A stretch of DNA of 64,000 nt from Thermoleptolyngbya sichuanensis A183 (GCF_013177315.1 NZ_CP053661.1:3348001-3412000), one strand, 5' to 3'. Positions 8,566 to 17,069 are shown, numbered from the stretch's first letter. The notes: generated by a model from the sequence alone, not told the origin. Made by a program: numbers and translations.

Positions 8566-9741
8566 ATGAGTACTATGACCCCTGCCAAAGCAACCTGGCA
8601 ACACGCAAGCTCAGCCATTCGCTATGTCTCTCCAAAACGCATTTCCATTGTTGTTGCGTCAGCGATCGCCCTCGGTTTGGGCAGTTGCACCACTGCTTCC
8701 ACCAGCAACAATGCCGAATCTCAGCCGCCGACAGCCGCCGATACGCCAGAACTCCGGGTCGTCACTACGTTTATCCCAATGACCCAGTTCACAAAGGCCG
8801 TGGCGGGCGATCGCGCTGAGGTCACCCAACTGCTGCCCACCAATGTTGGCCCGCACGACTATCAAGCCCGCCCCGAAGATGCCCAGCGGATTGCCCAGGC
8901 CGATGTGTTGGTGAAAAACGGTCTGGAAATGGAGTCATTTTTGGACAGCCTGATTGAAAATGCAGGAAATTCAGATCTGAAAGTGATTGACTCCAGCGCT
9001 GGCATTGCCACAATTACGACTGAATCTATTGAAGGAGAGGCGCACGATTACGGGCACAGCCATAGTCATGATCACGCTCATGCTCATGATCACGCTGAAG
9101 AAGCAGCAAGCCAACCAACCGCCCATCGCCACAATCACGGTGAGTTTAACCCGCACATCTGGCTCGATCCGAAGCGGGCAATTCAACAGGTTGAAACTAT
9201 TCGCGATGGGCTGATTGCGGCCGATCCCGATGGGCAAGCTGTTTACACCGCCAATGCAGCCGCCTACATTCAGCAATTGCAAGCGTTGGATGAGGAGATT
9301 GCTCAACAGCTCCAGCCGTTTGCCAACAAAACGTTTGTTGCCTTTCATGACTTTGCGCCTTACTTTGCCGAAAGCTATGGGCTAAAGGCTGAGTTTCTAG
9401 TGGATGTGCCCGATGTCAACCCATCGCCCCAAGACGTGAAGCGCGTCATGGATACGGTAAAAGCCAGTAATCTAAAAACGCTGCTGACGGAGCCTCAAAG
9501 TGGAGAAGATGCGTTTGCGGCGATCGCCCAAGACCTGGACGTGAATATCAGCACCTTTGACCCTATGGAAACAGGTGGCCCCGAAGCCTTGCAGCCGGAC
9601 TACTACATCGCCACCATGCGGCAGAACGTGAAGGCGCTGGTGTCTGCGTTTACAGACGGATCAACGCAATCGGTCTTGCCACACTGGACGATTCAGAAAA
9701 CCAGCGCTGTGTTGCCGCAGCGAGTCAGTCTGAGGTTCTAG
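8566..9741 (+). CDS. znuA: zinc ABC transporter substrate-binding lipoprotein (ZnuA-like)
   Basis: 391-residue periplasmic metal-binding protein of cluster 9 (ZnuA/AdcA). A hydrophobic segment ends in a lipobox-like LGSC (Cys41), suggesting a lipid anchor. The central insert (about residues 156-190) is a His/Asp-rich loop with many HxH units, the mark of zinc-specific members. Conserved ligand contexts are GPHDYQ, PHIWLDP, AFHDFAP and TFDP. The gene stands alone: no ZnuB permease or ZnuC ATPase is in the window, so it must act with distant partners or as a zinc scavenger. The upstream AATGATAATCATT box supports zinc control. The stop codon lies in a 24-bp tandem repeat. Confidence 0.92.
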   Translation: MSTMTPAKATWQHASSAIRYVSPKRISIVVASAIALGLGSCTTASTSNNAESQPPTAADTPELRVVTTFIPMTQFTKAVAGDRAEVTQLLPTNVGPHDYQARPEDAQRIAQADVLVKNGLEMESFLDSLIENAGNSDLKVIDSSAGIATITTESIEGEAHDYGHSHSHDHAHAHDHAEEAASQPTAHRHNHGEFNPHIWLDPKRAIQQVETIRDGLIAADPDGQAVYTANAAAYIQQLQALDEEIAQQLQPFANKTFVAFHDFAPYFAESYGLKAEFLVDVPDVNPSPQDVKRVMDTVKASNLKTLLTEPQSGEDAFAAIAQDLDVNISTFDPMETGGPEALQPDYYIATMRQNVKALVSAFTDGSTQSVLPHWTIQKTSAVLPQRVSLRF

Positions 9742-9793
9742 CCCGCCGTCTAACTTGCTGTCTAGCCCGCCGTCTAACTCGCTGTCCAGCCCA
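9738..9793 (+). repeat. 24-bp tandem repeat spanning the znuA stop codon
   Basis: CTAGCCCGCCGTCTAACTTG plus CTGT is repeated 2.3 times. The first unit contains the TAG stop of the lipoprotein gene. Confidence 0.8.
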
Positions 9794-9807
9794 CAGTGCA
9801 ACAAATC

Positions 9808-10050
9808 TTAGCGCATCAGGGCAGGGCCAACGATGCTCTGCTGGGATAGGATGGCTCCTTCGGCGAGTTTGATAGAGCCGAAGGTCAAACCCGCAAAACC
9901 CAGCGCCATCAGCATTGCCAGGACAGCAAACCCGATCCAGCCGCCATGCTCTGCTTCTGCGGGGTTGCTGGATCTTTCTGCGACAGAGAATGGGGACGGG
10001 TCGGGTGTTGCATCGATTGACAATCCGGGAGCATCAGTGGTGTAGAACAT
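9808..10050 (-). CDS. small single-span membrane protein, possibly Psb34/light-harvesting-like
   Basis: 80 residues: a hydrophilic N-terminus beginning MFYTTDAPG, one membrane helix near 38-60 (WIGFAVLAMLMALGFAGLTF) and a short tail. The start resembles the MYTT... opening of the ssl1498/Psb34 family of small photosystem II assembly proteins, but the rest is divergent and the chlorophyll-binding motif of Hli proteins is not evident. Family membership is therefore tentative. It is the only minus-strand gene in this stretch and probably has its own promoter in the 10051-10318 gap. Confidence 0.55.
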   Translation of the reverse strand: MFYTTDAPGLSIDATPDPSPFSVAERSSNPAEAEHGGWIGFAVLAMLMALGFAGLTFGSIKLAEGAILSQQSIVGPALMR

Positions 10051-10187
10051 GGGAGCGTTTGGAGGGGGTTGTAGACGGGGTTGTAAAGGAAGTTATAGAG
10101 GGGTGTCGAGGCGTACCTTTGGCTGACGAGCTATCGCTTTGGAGCCATAAATTATTTATAGGACGAAAAGGGCGATCGCTCTATTCA

Positions 10188-10230
10188 GAAAAGTTAAGGA
10201 GTTGAGCCGGAAAAAAGTCCTTAACTTTTC
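10188..10230. other. 13-bp perfect stem-loop upstream of DUF4278 gene
   Basis: GAAAAGTTAAGGA (10188-10200) pairs perfectly with TCCTTAACTTTTC (10218-10230) across a 17-base loop. No T-run follows on the plus strand. It could be a leader structure of the DUF4278 gene, a remnant of a small element, or an operator. Confidence 0.5.
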
Positions 10231-10318
10231 AGTATCGCGCTGACCGGGGCGATCGCTCTATAACCAAAGCATCGAACGAAACGCACCTCACACTACCTCA
10301 CTTCCAGGAGACACAACC

Positions 10319-10534
10319 ATGAATCTGACCTACCGTGGCACCGAATACATCGCCAGCAACCAACTGCCCACTACCAGCCAAAGCTTCAACGGATGCTATC
10401 GCGGCGCAGAGATGACGATGCACTCCCCCTCTAAACTGCCTGCACAGGTGTTTGTAAATCTGACCTATCGCGGCGCACAATATCGTGCCGAAGCAAAGCC
10501 CAGCTTTGTTCCTGAGAACGTTCTGGCTATCTAA
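10319..10534 (+). CDS. DUF4278 domain small protein
   Basis: 71 residues with two copies of the family hallmark LTYRG (residues 3-7 and about 48-52). DUF4278 proteins are short, widespread in cyanobacteria and of unknown function, though transcripts are often stress-responsive. ATG at 10319 follows CAGGAGACACAACC, a strong ribosome-binding site. A 13-bp stem-loop lies about 90 bases upstream and a HIP1 hairpin about 80 bases downstream. Confidence 0.8.
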   Translation: MNLTYRGTEYIASNQLPTTSQSFNGCYRGAEMTMHSPSKLPAQVFVNLTYRGAQYRAEAKPSFVPENVLAI

Positions 10535-10616
10535 ACTAGGCGGTTCTAGATCAGTTTCTTGAGCGCCTGACGGACGTTCCAGCAGATTTTTACCCAAATT
10601 TCCCACACAAGTAAAT

Positions 10617-10652
10617 GGCGATCGCTCTTTTTGGAGGGCGATCGCTTTTTAT
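10617..10652 (+). terminator. double-HIP1 terminator-like hairpin
   Basis: Two GCGATCGC octamers separated by CTCTTTTTGGAGG can pair with each other and are followed by a T-run (CTTTTTATTT). It lies downstream of the DUF4278 gene. Confidence 0.45.
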
Positions 10653-10830
10653 TTGAACTTATCTACTCAACATACAGAACTTACTCCACTTGCTAAATGA
10701 CCAATCCAAAATTGCAAATCCAAAATCCAAAACCTGTATACCCTTCCAGCCACCAAAAATATGGCAGTACGGGAGGGCGAGACATCCACGCCTCCCGATT
10801 ATCCGACCTTACATTTAAGGAGAAATCTAC

Positions 10831-11121
10831 ATGGAATCGATGCAAACCGAACGGTTCACTGCAACCTATATCGAGGAGATTCCCCCCAGCGACCTGGCCA
10901 TGACCGAACTTTCTGAGGCTGATCTGGATGAGTGCGCGGGCGGTCTGAGCCTGGGCGATTTCAGCAGCCTAATGGACGGGTCATCCAGTTTCTTTGGGCA
11001 AGAACGGCTGTCTCTGGGCCAGGCGACCTTTGCGGGCCCAAATGGTAGCGGCACGATTTCGACCCTCGACTTCGAGCGCACGATTTCTGGCGCAAATCGA
11101 TTCACGTCCCTCGGTAAATAG
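10831..11121 (+). CDS. double-glycine leader precursor peptide 1
   Basis: 96-residue precursor with a classical C39-type leader: the motif ELSEADLDECAGG ends in Gly37-Gly38, matching the L-S-x2-E-L-x2-x-x-G-G pattern. Cleavage after GG would release a 58-residue core rich in Ser, Gly and Phe and free of cysteine, so neither lanthionine nor disulfide maturation is expected. The only Cys (residue 35) is in the leader. No modification enzyme is nearby. ATG at 10831 is preceded by AAGGAGAAATCTAC. It is the first gene of the export cluster (precursors, cNMP-like protein, HlyD, two ABC exporters). Whether the product is a bacteriocin or a signal is unknown. Confidence 0.75.
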   Translation: MESMQTERFTATYIEEIPPSDLAMTELSEADLDECAGGLSLGDFSSLMDGSSSFFGQERLSLGQATFAGPNGSGTISTLDFERTISGANRFTSLGK

Positions 11122-11175
11122 ATAAGTCTACAGGGGTCACTGCTGGTGTCGTGCGATCGCCCTTTTGAGTCGATT

Positions 11176-11273
11176 AACGCGCCAGTGTGACCCTGTGCAG
11201 CAAAACGCCTAAGTGTTGAATGTTGTCAACGCGCCAGTATGACCCCGTGCAGTAAAGCGCCTAAGTGTTGAAT
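11176..11273 (+). repeat. 46-bp direct repeat between the two precursor genes
   Basis: AACGCGCCAGTGTGACCCTG and the following 26 bases (11176-11221) recur at 11228-11273 with a few differences, at 52-bp period. The second copy runs up to the start region of precursor 2. Confidence 0.8.
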
Positions 11274-11285
11274 TCGGACAGTCCC

Positions 11286-11591
11286 ATGTCTCATGCGCCT
11301 CAGTTTTATCCGGCGGAACCACCCCCATCCACCGCTGCTCCCGTCGAGTTGTCAGAGCAAGATCTAGAGCAAATTTCAGGCGGGGTCGATTTATCCCTCA
11401 CCTTGGTCAGATTTGATGGCAGCGATGAACTGTCTTTGGTATCTACTGAGTCGGACTACGCGGCTCTATCGCAAGCCAGCCAGTCTTCGCAGACGCGCTT
11501 CTCCGTGTTCCAGATTCATCTGACGGGATTCGACTCAACGAATAGTCTGATGAAAGCATTGTCCAGCATTGGCAGGCTGTTTGGCTATTAG
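11286..11591 (+). CDS. double-glycine leader precursor peptide 2
   Basis: 101 residues from ATG 11286; a GTG in frame at 11265 would add seven residues and lies within the upstream repeat. The leader motif VELSEQDLEQISGG ends in Gly32-Gly33. The predicted core is 68 residues, Ser-rich, without cysteine, and ends in an amphipathic stretch (SLMKALSSIGRLFGY) that looks membrane-active. The core is unrelated to that of precursor 1, while the leaders agree, so the two probably share one exporter but act differently or as a pair. The cNMP-binding-like gene begins 57 bases downstream. Confidence 0.72.
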   Translation: MSHAPQFYPAEPPPSTAAPVELSEQDLEQISGGVDLSLTLVRFDGSDELSLVSTESDYAALSQASQSSQTRFSVFQIHLTGFDSTNSLMKALSSIGRLFGY

Positions 11592-11648
11592 AGACTGGAT
11601 CTTGTCCATTCCTTATTTCTTGCTCTCATGGCGATCGGGAGGCTGTCA

Positions 11649-12779
11649 ATGACTTGTTTGTTGCTTGAGGAACTGGATTCCTCAGATTTGAACTGGCTAG
11701 TGCAAGCCGCAGTGTATCGCAGCGTTCCCGCAGAAACGCTTTTGGTGGATTCTGATCAGCCGTCCGACCATGTGTTTTTGATTCTCGAAGGCATGGTGGC
11801 GATCGCCGCACCGATACGGCAAGAGGCAATCGCCTACTCGTCCAAGAAGCCCTCCTCTGCCGAATCCGGGGAAATATCATGGACAATCACCACCCTTTCG
11901 CAAATCCTGCCGGGTGACTTTGCCAGTCTCGCTACGATTCTAGATTCCAGATCGCTTCCTTACTCAGTCATTTCTGAGTCCCCGTGCCAGGTTCTTTGCA
12001 TTCCGCGTGCCGTGCTGCTACAAAAGCTCCAGGAAGACGCAAGCTTTGCGTCCCGGTTTTATCGAACCGTTGCGCTGCTGATGTCGGCTCGAAATCGGCG
12101 GCTGGTGCGCGAGTTCGAGTATCAAAACCTTCCCATCCGGCGATCGCCCTTGCGACAATCCATTACCTTATTTGCCGAATTGCAGGATAGCGATCTGGAC
12201 TGGCTGGCAACGGTGGGAATGGTTCAATCCCTGCCAGCGCAGACGGTGCTGCTGTCTACGGGGCGATCGCCCGATGCGTTGCATATTGTCCTGGAGGGAG
12301 CGCTGCTGCTGAGCCAGCCTGTCGAAATGTCTAGCCTGATTGCCCAAACGCTTGCACCTGCTGAAAATCCCTCTGCACCCCATCAAGAAATTGCACGGCT
12401 GTCGCGGGGCGATCTGGTGGGCGAGATGCAGTTGGTCAATGCCCATGACCTAACGCTCTGTGCCAGCGCTCTGCGCGATTCGCAGGTGTTGTCGATTCCG
12501 CGCTGGCGACTGGCGGCAAAACTGCTGCACGATCCTAGCTTTGCTGCGCGGTTTTACCGGGTGCTGGCAACATTACTTACTACGGAATATGAGGCAATGC
12601 TGCATCAGCTTTATGCCGCAACCCTGGGTTCCGCAGACGAAAGGACAGAACTGATGGGCGATCGCGACGATTTGAGTAGCCGTTTACTGACCCGCATTTC
12701 TCTTGCCGAAGCGCGGTTTGAGTGGCTGCTCAAGCGAATCCAGGCGCAACAAGAAAACGGGAGGGACTTGCAATGGTAA
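11649..12779 (+). CDS. tandem cyclic-nucleotide-binding-like protein of the export cluster
   Basis: 376 residues with two cNMP-binding-type beta-barrel domains (about 8-150 and 170-300), each with a G-D-(F/L) turn. The Arg that binds the phosphate in true cNMP domains is not visible in either copy, so ligand binding is doubtful. No HTH follows, hence not a Crp regulator. Similar domains accompany or are fused to HetC/NHLM-type exporters in cyanobacteria and may gate export. ATG 11649 is chosen because GGGAGG lies six bases before it; ATG 11628 is an alternative. The 3' end overlaps the HlyD gene start (ATGGTAA), indicating translational coupling. Confidence 0.75.
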   Translation: MTCLLLEELDSSDLNWLVQAAVYRSVPAETLLVDSDQPSDHVFLILEGMVAIAAPIRQEAIAYSSKKPSSAESGEISWTITTLSQILPGDFASLATILDSRSLPYSVISESPCQVLCIPRAVLLQKLQEDASFASRFYRTVALLMSARNRRLVREFEYQNLPIRRSPLRQSITLFAELQDSDLDWLATVGMVQSLPAQTVLLSTGRSPDALHIVLEGALLLSQPVEMSSLIAQTLAPAENPSAPHQEIARLSRGDLVGEMQLVNAHDLTLCASALRDSQVLSIPRWRLAAKLLHDPSFAARFYRVLATLLTTEYEAMLHQLYAATLGSADERTELMGDRDDLSSRLLTRISLAEARFEWLLKRIQAQQENGRDLQW

Positions 12780-14401
12780 TGCCAGAAAATCGTTTGCCAG
12801 ATTCTTTATCTAGTTCATTAGGCGGTCATGCATCTGCGAGTCCATCTCCAGCAAATGCAAAGACCTCAAATGCAAAGTCCTCAAATGCAAAGTCCTCAAA
12901 TGCAAAGTCCTCTGCAAAAAACAAGCTGTTTCGCACTGAGGCGCTGGAGCGGAGCGCCTCTCCGGAGCAGCTCGATCAACTGGTGCAGGTTGTCAGTCCC
13001 AAGCGCTGGCTGTCCTTACTCGCGCTGGGTACGATTGTAATCGGCGGTGCGGTCTGGAGCGTGCTGGGTCGCATTCCCATTACTGTTCCAGGACAGGGGG
13101 TTTTAGTGCCCCTTCCCGTTGCCCAGTTAGGGCCCGATCAATGGCGCGTTGATCCGAGTCAAATCATTCGCGTTCAGGTTCCCACGTCTGGGCGCTTGCT
13201 GACGCTGCCTGTGCGAATGGGCGATCGCGTCCAGCCCGGTGACGTACTGGCAACGGTGGATCAGTCGGAACTCAAGCAGCAGTTGCAGCTTTCGCGAGAA
13301 AAGCTGGCCCAGCTTCAGCGGCAGGATGAGGAAGCCCGCACCGCCCAACTTCAGCGCGATCGCTTTGAACAGGCGGCGATCGCCCAACAGCGGCAAGCAC
13401 TCCAGCAGAGTCTACGCACGGTGCAATCCCTCACGCCCGTCATCCGCGAAAAGGGCATCGAAGCCATTCAGCAGGAGCGGATTGCGCTAGAACAGCGGCT
13501 CCAAGCCCTGCGCGACCAGTTGCCCACCTACGAACAGCGTTGGCAAGCCCGCCAAACAGCCCACGAAGAAGGCGCACTGTCTCGCGATATGGTGCTGCAA
13601 GCAGAGCAGGAATACCTCAACGCCCGCGCCCAGCTAAATCAGGCAGAATCCCAACTCAAGCAGCTTGACGTAAAGGAAGCCGATGCCCAACGTGAGTATC
13701 TCCGCAGCGAAAACCAGAGTAATGAGTTGCAGACGCAGATCAAGAACCTGGAAACCCAAGCGGCAGCGCGACGAGAGCAGAATTTAATCGCCAATACGGC
13801 GCGGCAAAAGGAGATCCAGGAAACCCAGCGGGCGATCGCCCAGCTAGAGCTACAGCTTCAGAAAAACAGCGAAATCACCAGTCCCTACGACGGGCAGGTG
13901 CTAGAAGTCTCTGCCAAACCAGGCGAGCGGATAGAGGCGGGCGCAAGCATCCTCACGCTGTCGGCTCAGGGCGATGCTACGCCGCTGGTTGGGGTGATGT
14001 TCTTACCCGTCAGCGAAGGTAAGAAAATTATGCCAGGGATGGCCGTACAGCTTACGCCTACCACCGTTAAGCGGGAAGAGTATGGCGGCATTCAAGGGCG
14101 GGTATTTGAAGTCTCCAAGTTTCCGCTGACCCGGGCCGGAGCCGCCAGTCTGGTCGGCAATCCCGATATCTTACCTGCCTTGATGAATGAGCAGCCCCAT
14201 CTGGCTGTTTTCGTGCGGCTGGAAACCCGCGAATCGGGGCGGCAGTCTGACGACACGCTCCAGTATGTCTGGTCGTCTTCTAACGGGCCGCGCCAGGCGA
14301 TCACAGCAGGCACAACGGCGACTGGGCGCATCACCACCGAAGCGCGATCGCCCATTTCCTACGTGCTGCCCATTTTCAAATCGCTGACGGGGATGAACTA
14401 G
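12773..14401 (+). CDS. HlyD-family adaptor, NHLM-type peptide secretion protein
   Basis: 542-residue membrane-fusion protein that would link an inner-membrane ABC exporter to an outer-membrane channel. A low-complexity basic N-terminus (four 15-bp repeats giving TSNAKSSNAKSS) precedes one membrane helix near residues 76-98. Then come a biotinyl-lipoyl half-motif (VPTSGRLLTLPV...GDRVQPGDVLATVD), a long coiled coil (about 160-360), the second half-motif (SPYDGQVLEVSAKPGERI) and a beta-barrel. The order of genes matches NHLM bacteriocin systems. ATG 12773 overlaps the preceding stop and follows GGGAGGG. Its TAG stop lies inside the CTAG target duplication of a MITE. Confidence 0.88.
   Translation: MVMPENRLPDSLSSSLGGHASASPSPANAKTSNAKSSNAKSSNAKSSAKNKLFRTEALERSASPEQLDQLVQVVSPKRWLSLLALGTIVIGGAVWSVLGRIPITVPGQGVLVPLPVAQLGPDQWRVDPSQIIRVQVPTSGRLLTLPVRMGDRVQPGDVLATVDQSELKQQLQLSREKLAQLQRQDEEARTAQLQRDRFEQAAIAQQRQALQQSLRTVQSLTPVIREKGIEAIQQERIALEQRLQALRDQLPTYEQRWQARQTAHEEGALSRDMVLQAEQEYLNARAQLNQAESQLKQLDVKEADAQREYLRSENQSNELQTQIKNLETQAAARREQNLIANTARQKEIQETQRAIAQLELQLQKNSEITSPYDGQVLEVSAKPGERIEAGASILTLSAQGDATPLVGVMFLPVSEGKKIMPGMAVQLTPTTVKREEYGGIQGRVFEVSKFPLTRAGAASLVGNPDILPALMNEQPHLAVFVRLETRESGRQSDDTLQYVWSSSNGPRQAITAGTTATGRITTEARSPISYVLPIFKSLTGMN
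12851..12910 (+). repeat. 15-bp coding tandem repeat, four units
   Basis: Units of TCAAATGCAAAGTCC near the 5' end of the HlyD gene encode a repeated S-N-A-K-S motif in the cytosolic tail. The period is a multiple of three, so copy-number change keeps frame. Confidence 0.85.
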
Positions 14402-14549
14402 GGCGTGCTTTAAAGCCCTTCGATCCCCCCTAGCCCCCCTTAAAAAGGGGGGAACCGAGCCGAACCACTCCGGAAGTCCCCCTTAGTAAGGGGGATTTAG
14501 GGGGATCGACTCAAGGCAATCAACGACCTAGAAAGTTTTAAGACACTGC
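14402..14549 (+). mobile_element. CTAG-flanked MITE, family 2, copy 1 (between HlyD and exporter genes)
   Basis: 148-bp element with inverted ends GGGCGTGCTTTAAAG and TTTTAAGACACTGC, flanked by CTAG at 14398-14401 and 14550-14553. The left CTAG contains the HlyD stop codon; the right one ends one base before the exporter ATG at 14555. The interior (14422-14507) is the same C-run/G-run double hairpin found in MITE family 1. A CTAG duplication fits IS5-type transposition (inference). Confidence 0.8.
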
Positions 14550-14554
14550 CTAGC

Positions 14555-16942
14555 ATGACTCCACAACTTCTACAACCTTCCCCCCCAAGCTGGACCCAGC
14601 GATTTCAAAAGGTTTCCCAAGCCCTCCAGCAGGCTTCCCAGCACTGCAAACAGCTTCCCCAACACCTCCGCCAGCTTCCGCACACGCTTCGGCAACTGCC
14701 CACCACCCTCTGGGGGCACGGCCGCATCTATCGCGTTCCCACGGTGCTGCAAATGGAGGCGGTGGAATGCGGAGCCGCATCGCTAGCGATGATTTTGGCC
14801 TATCACGGGGCGATCGCCTCTCTTGCAGAATTACGTCAAGCCTGTGGCATCTCTCGCGACGGCAGCAAAGCCTCGAACTTACTCAACGCCGCCCGCAGCT
14901 ATGGGCTGGATGCAAAAGGCTTCAAGCTAGATCTTGCCGGACTGCAACGGTTGAGGCCACCGTTTATCGTCTACTGGAATTTCAACCATTTTTTGGTCGT
15001 GCAAGGGTTCCATCGCCAGCGGGTCTATTTGAACGATCCGGCAACGGGCCCGCGCACTGTTTCTTTGGACGAATTCAGCGAAGCGTTTACGGGCGTAGTG
15101 CTGACCTTTGCGCCGGGTGCTGAGTTTCAAAAAGGTGGACAAAAACCAAGCGTGTTGCGGGCGCTGAAGCAGCGGCTGCGGGGTTCCGTCGGTTCGCTGA
15201 TGTTCTGTGTTGCCGTAGGATTTTTGCTGGTGTTGCCTGGGCTAGCAATGCCCGCCTTCTCTCAAGTGTTTGTGGACGAGGTGCTGCTGCAAGGACGACA
15301 GGACTGGCTGCGTCCGCTGGTGTTCGTGATGCTATTCACTGCGGCGGTCACCGGGCTGCTCACACGCTTGCAACTTCAGCTACTCCGTCGTTTGCGAGTC
15401 AAGCTGGCAATGGGGATGTCCAGCCGTTTTCTCTGGCATCTGCTTTACCTTCCGGTTAGCTTTTATGATCAGCGCTTTGCGGGTGAAATCAGCAGCCGCG
15501 TTCAGCTAAACGATCGTCTGGCAGGCTTGCTGTCGGGTCAGCTTGCAACGACGGTAATCTCTGCGGTCATGGTCATCTTCTATGGACTGGTCATGTGGCA
15601 GTATGACAGTATCCTCACGCTAATCGGAGTCGCATTCGTTTGTATTAACCTGCTGGCATTACAGGCGGTATCTCGCTTCCGTACCGATACCAATCTCCGG
15701 CTGATGCAGGAACAGGGCAAGGTAAACGGCGTGGCAATGTCTGGCTTGCAAAGTATCGAAACGCTCAAGGCATCCGGTCTAGAATCAGACTTTTTCACGC
15801 GCTGGGCCGGCTACTATGCCAAGCTACTGAATGCGCGTCAGGACATGGATAGCCTCAATCAAAAACTCGGCGTGTTGCCCACGTTTCTGACCAGCCTCAG
15901 CACCATGCTGTTGCTCGTTGTCGGTGGTTTCCGCGTTATGGAGGGCTACCTCAGCATCGGGATGCTGGTGGCGTTTCAATCCCTGATTCAGCAGTTCATG
16001 CAGCCTGTCAGTCAACTGATTCGGCTGGGCGGCGATTTTCAAGATTTGGAAGGGACGCTGACCCGCCTAGATGATGTTTTGCAGAATCCCAAAGATCCGC
16101 TTTTAGAACAGCACATGACACCCACCTACAACTCACCTGCCATGTCTCACGCCACTCCTGCTTCGGAACAGACCCATTCTCTCGCCGCCTCTCCCGCCCT
16201 CACCAAACTTGAAGGCTATCTAGACATTCACAACCTCACCTTTGGCTATAGCCGCACTGCACCGCCGCTGATTGAAAACTTCTGTTTGTCGCTCCAGCCC
16301 GGTCAGCGGGTTGCGCTAGTGGGCGGCAGTGGTTCCGGCAAATCGACGATTGCTAAACTGGTGTGCGGACTCTATCAGCCCTGGGCGGGCGAGATTTACT
16401 TTGACGGACAGCCGCGCCAGGGACTTCCGCGTTCTGTGCTGGCAAATTCCCTGGCAATGATTGAGCAAGAGGTGCTGCTGTTTGCAGGCAGCGTGCGCGA
16501 CAACCTGACCCTGTGGGACACAACGCTTTCCGATCAACAGTTGATTCAAGCCTGTCGGGATGCTGCGGTACACGACATTATCTTATCCATGCCAGGGGGC
16601 TATGGGGCGGAACTGTCGGAAGGCGCAACGAACCTCAGCGGCGGACAGCGGCAGCGTTTGGAAATTGCGCGGGCGCTGGTTAGCAATCCTTCAATTCTGG
16701 TTATGGACGAGGCGACAAGCGCCCTAGACACAGAAACGGAACGCATCATTGATTACAACCTGCGGCTACGCGGATGCACCTGTCTCATCGTGGCGCACCG
16801 CCTCAGCACCATTCGAGACTGTGATGAAATCATTGTGCTGGAACGCGGAAAAGTGGTTCAGCGAGGCAGCCACGATCAACTTAAGACGCAGGAAGGGCCC
16901 TATCTCCAGCTCATTCGCAGCGAAGGCGGCTCGATTGAATAA
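14555..16942 (+). CDS. peptidase C39-ABC exporter (NHLM ABC1 type)
   Basis: 795-residue bifunctional exporter that cleaves double-glycine leaders and exports the core. The C39 domain (about 60-190) has the catalytic Cys72 (EAVECGAAS), His145 (NFNHFLVV) and Asp161 (LNDPATG). Six membrane segments span about 200-470. The ATPase domain follows with Walker A GGSGSGKST, signature NLSGGQRQR and Walker B ILVMDEATS. The first 55 residues are an unusual Gln/Leu heptad repeat (LPQHLRQ, LPHTLRQ). The catalytic triad appears intact, so it is the likely processor of the precursors at 10.8 and 11.3 kb. There is no clear ribosome-binding site: a MITE abuts the start codon. Confidence 0.92.
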   Translation: MTPQLLQPSPPSWTQRFQKVSQALQQASQHCKQLPQHLRQLPHTLRQLPTTLWGHGRIYRVPTVLQMEAVECGAASLAMILAYHGAIASLAELRQACGISRDGSKASNLLNAARSYGLDAKGFKLDLAGLQRLRPPFIVYWNFNHFLVVQGFHRQRVYLNDPATGPRTVSLDEFSEAFTGVVLTFAPGAEFQKGGQKPSVLRALKQRLRGSVGSLMFCVAVGFLLVLPGLAMPAFSQVFVDEVLLQGRQDWLRPLVFVMLFTAAVTGLLTRLQLQLLRRLRVKLAMGMSSRFLWHLLYLPVSFYDQRFAGEISSRVQLNDRLAGLLSGQLATTVISAVMVIFYGLVMWQYDSILTLIGVAFVCINLLALQAVSRFRTDTNLRLMQEQGKVNGVAMSGLQSIETLKASGLESDFFTRWAGYYAKLLNARQDMDSLNQKLGVLPTFLTSLSTMLLLVVGGFRVMEGYLSIGMLVAFQSLIQQFMQPVSQLIRLGGDFQDLEGTLTRLDDVLQNPKDPLLEQHMTPTYNSPAMSHATPASEQTHSLAASPALTKLEGYLDIHNLTFGYSRTAPPLIENFCLSLQPGQRVALVGGSGSGKSTIAKLVCGLYQPWAGEIYFDGQPRQGLPRSVLANSLAMIEQEVLLFAGSVRDNLTLWDTTLSDQQLIQACRDAAVHDIILSMPGGYGAELSEGATNLSGGQRQRLEIARALVSNPSILVMDEATSALDTETERIIDYNLRLRGCTCLIVAHRLSTIRDCDEIIVLERGKVVQRGSHDQLKTQEGPYLQLIRSEGGSIE

Positions 16943-16970
16943 CTTGCAGATCGTGTTGCTGACCGTATTA

Positions 16971-17040
16971 CAGATCGCAATGCAAATTGCATTGCAAATT
17001 GCATTGCAAATTGAATCACAGATTGCATTGCAGATTGCAT
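16971..17040 (+). repeat. 12-bp tandem repeat between the exporter genes
   Basis: Units of CAAATTGCATTG, some degenerate, fill most of the space between the ABC1 stop and the ABC2 start. They read as a meaningless Leu-Gln-Ile repeat in frame with ABC2. Confidence 0.75.
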
Positions 17041-17069
17041 GTAAAAAACGAGACAAAAGGAATGCAGGA

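Noticed and set aside
16749-17069. 107-residue N-terminal extension of the second exporter
   Set aside because: It overlaps the ABC1 coding sequence and includes the 12-bp repeat; MLAEERK is a better start.
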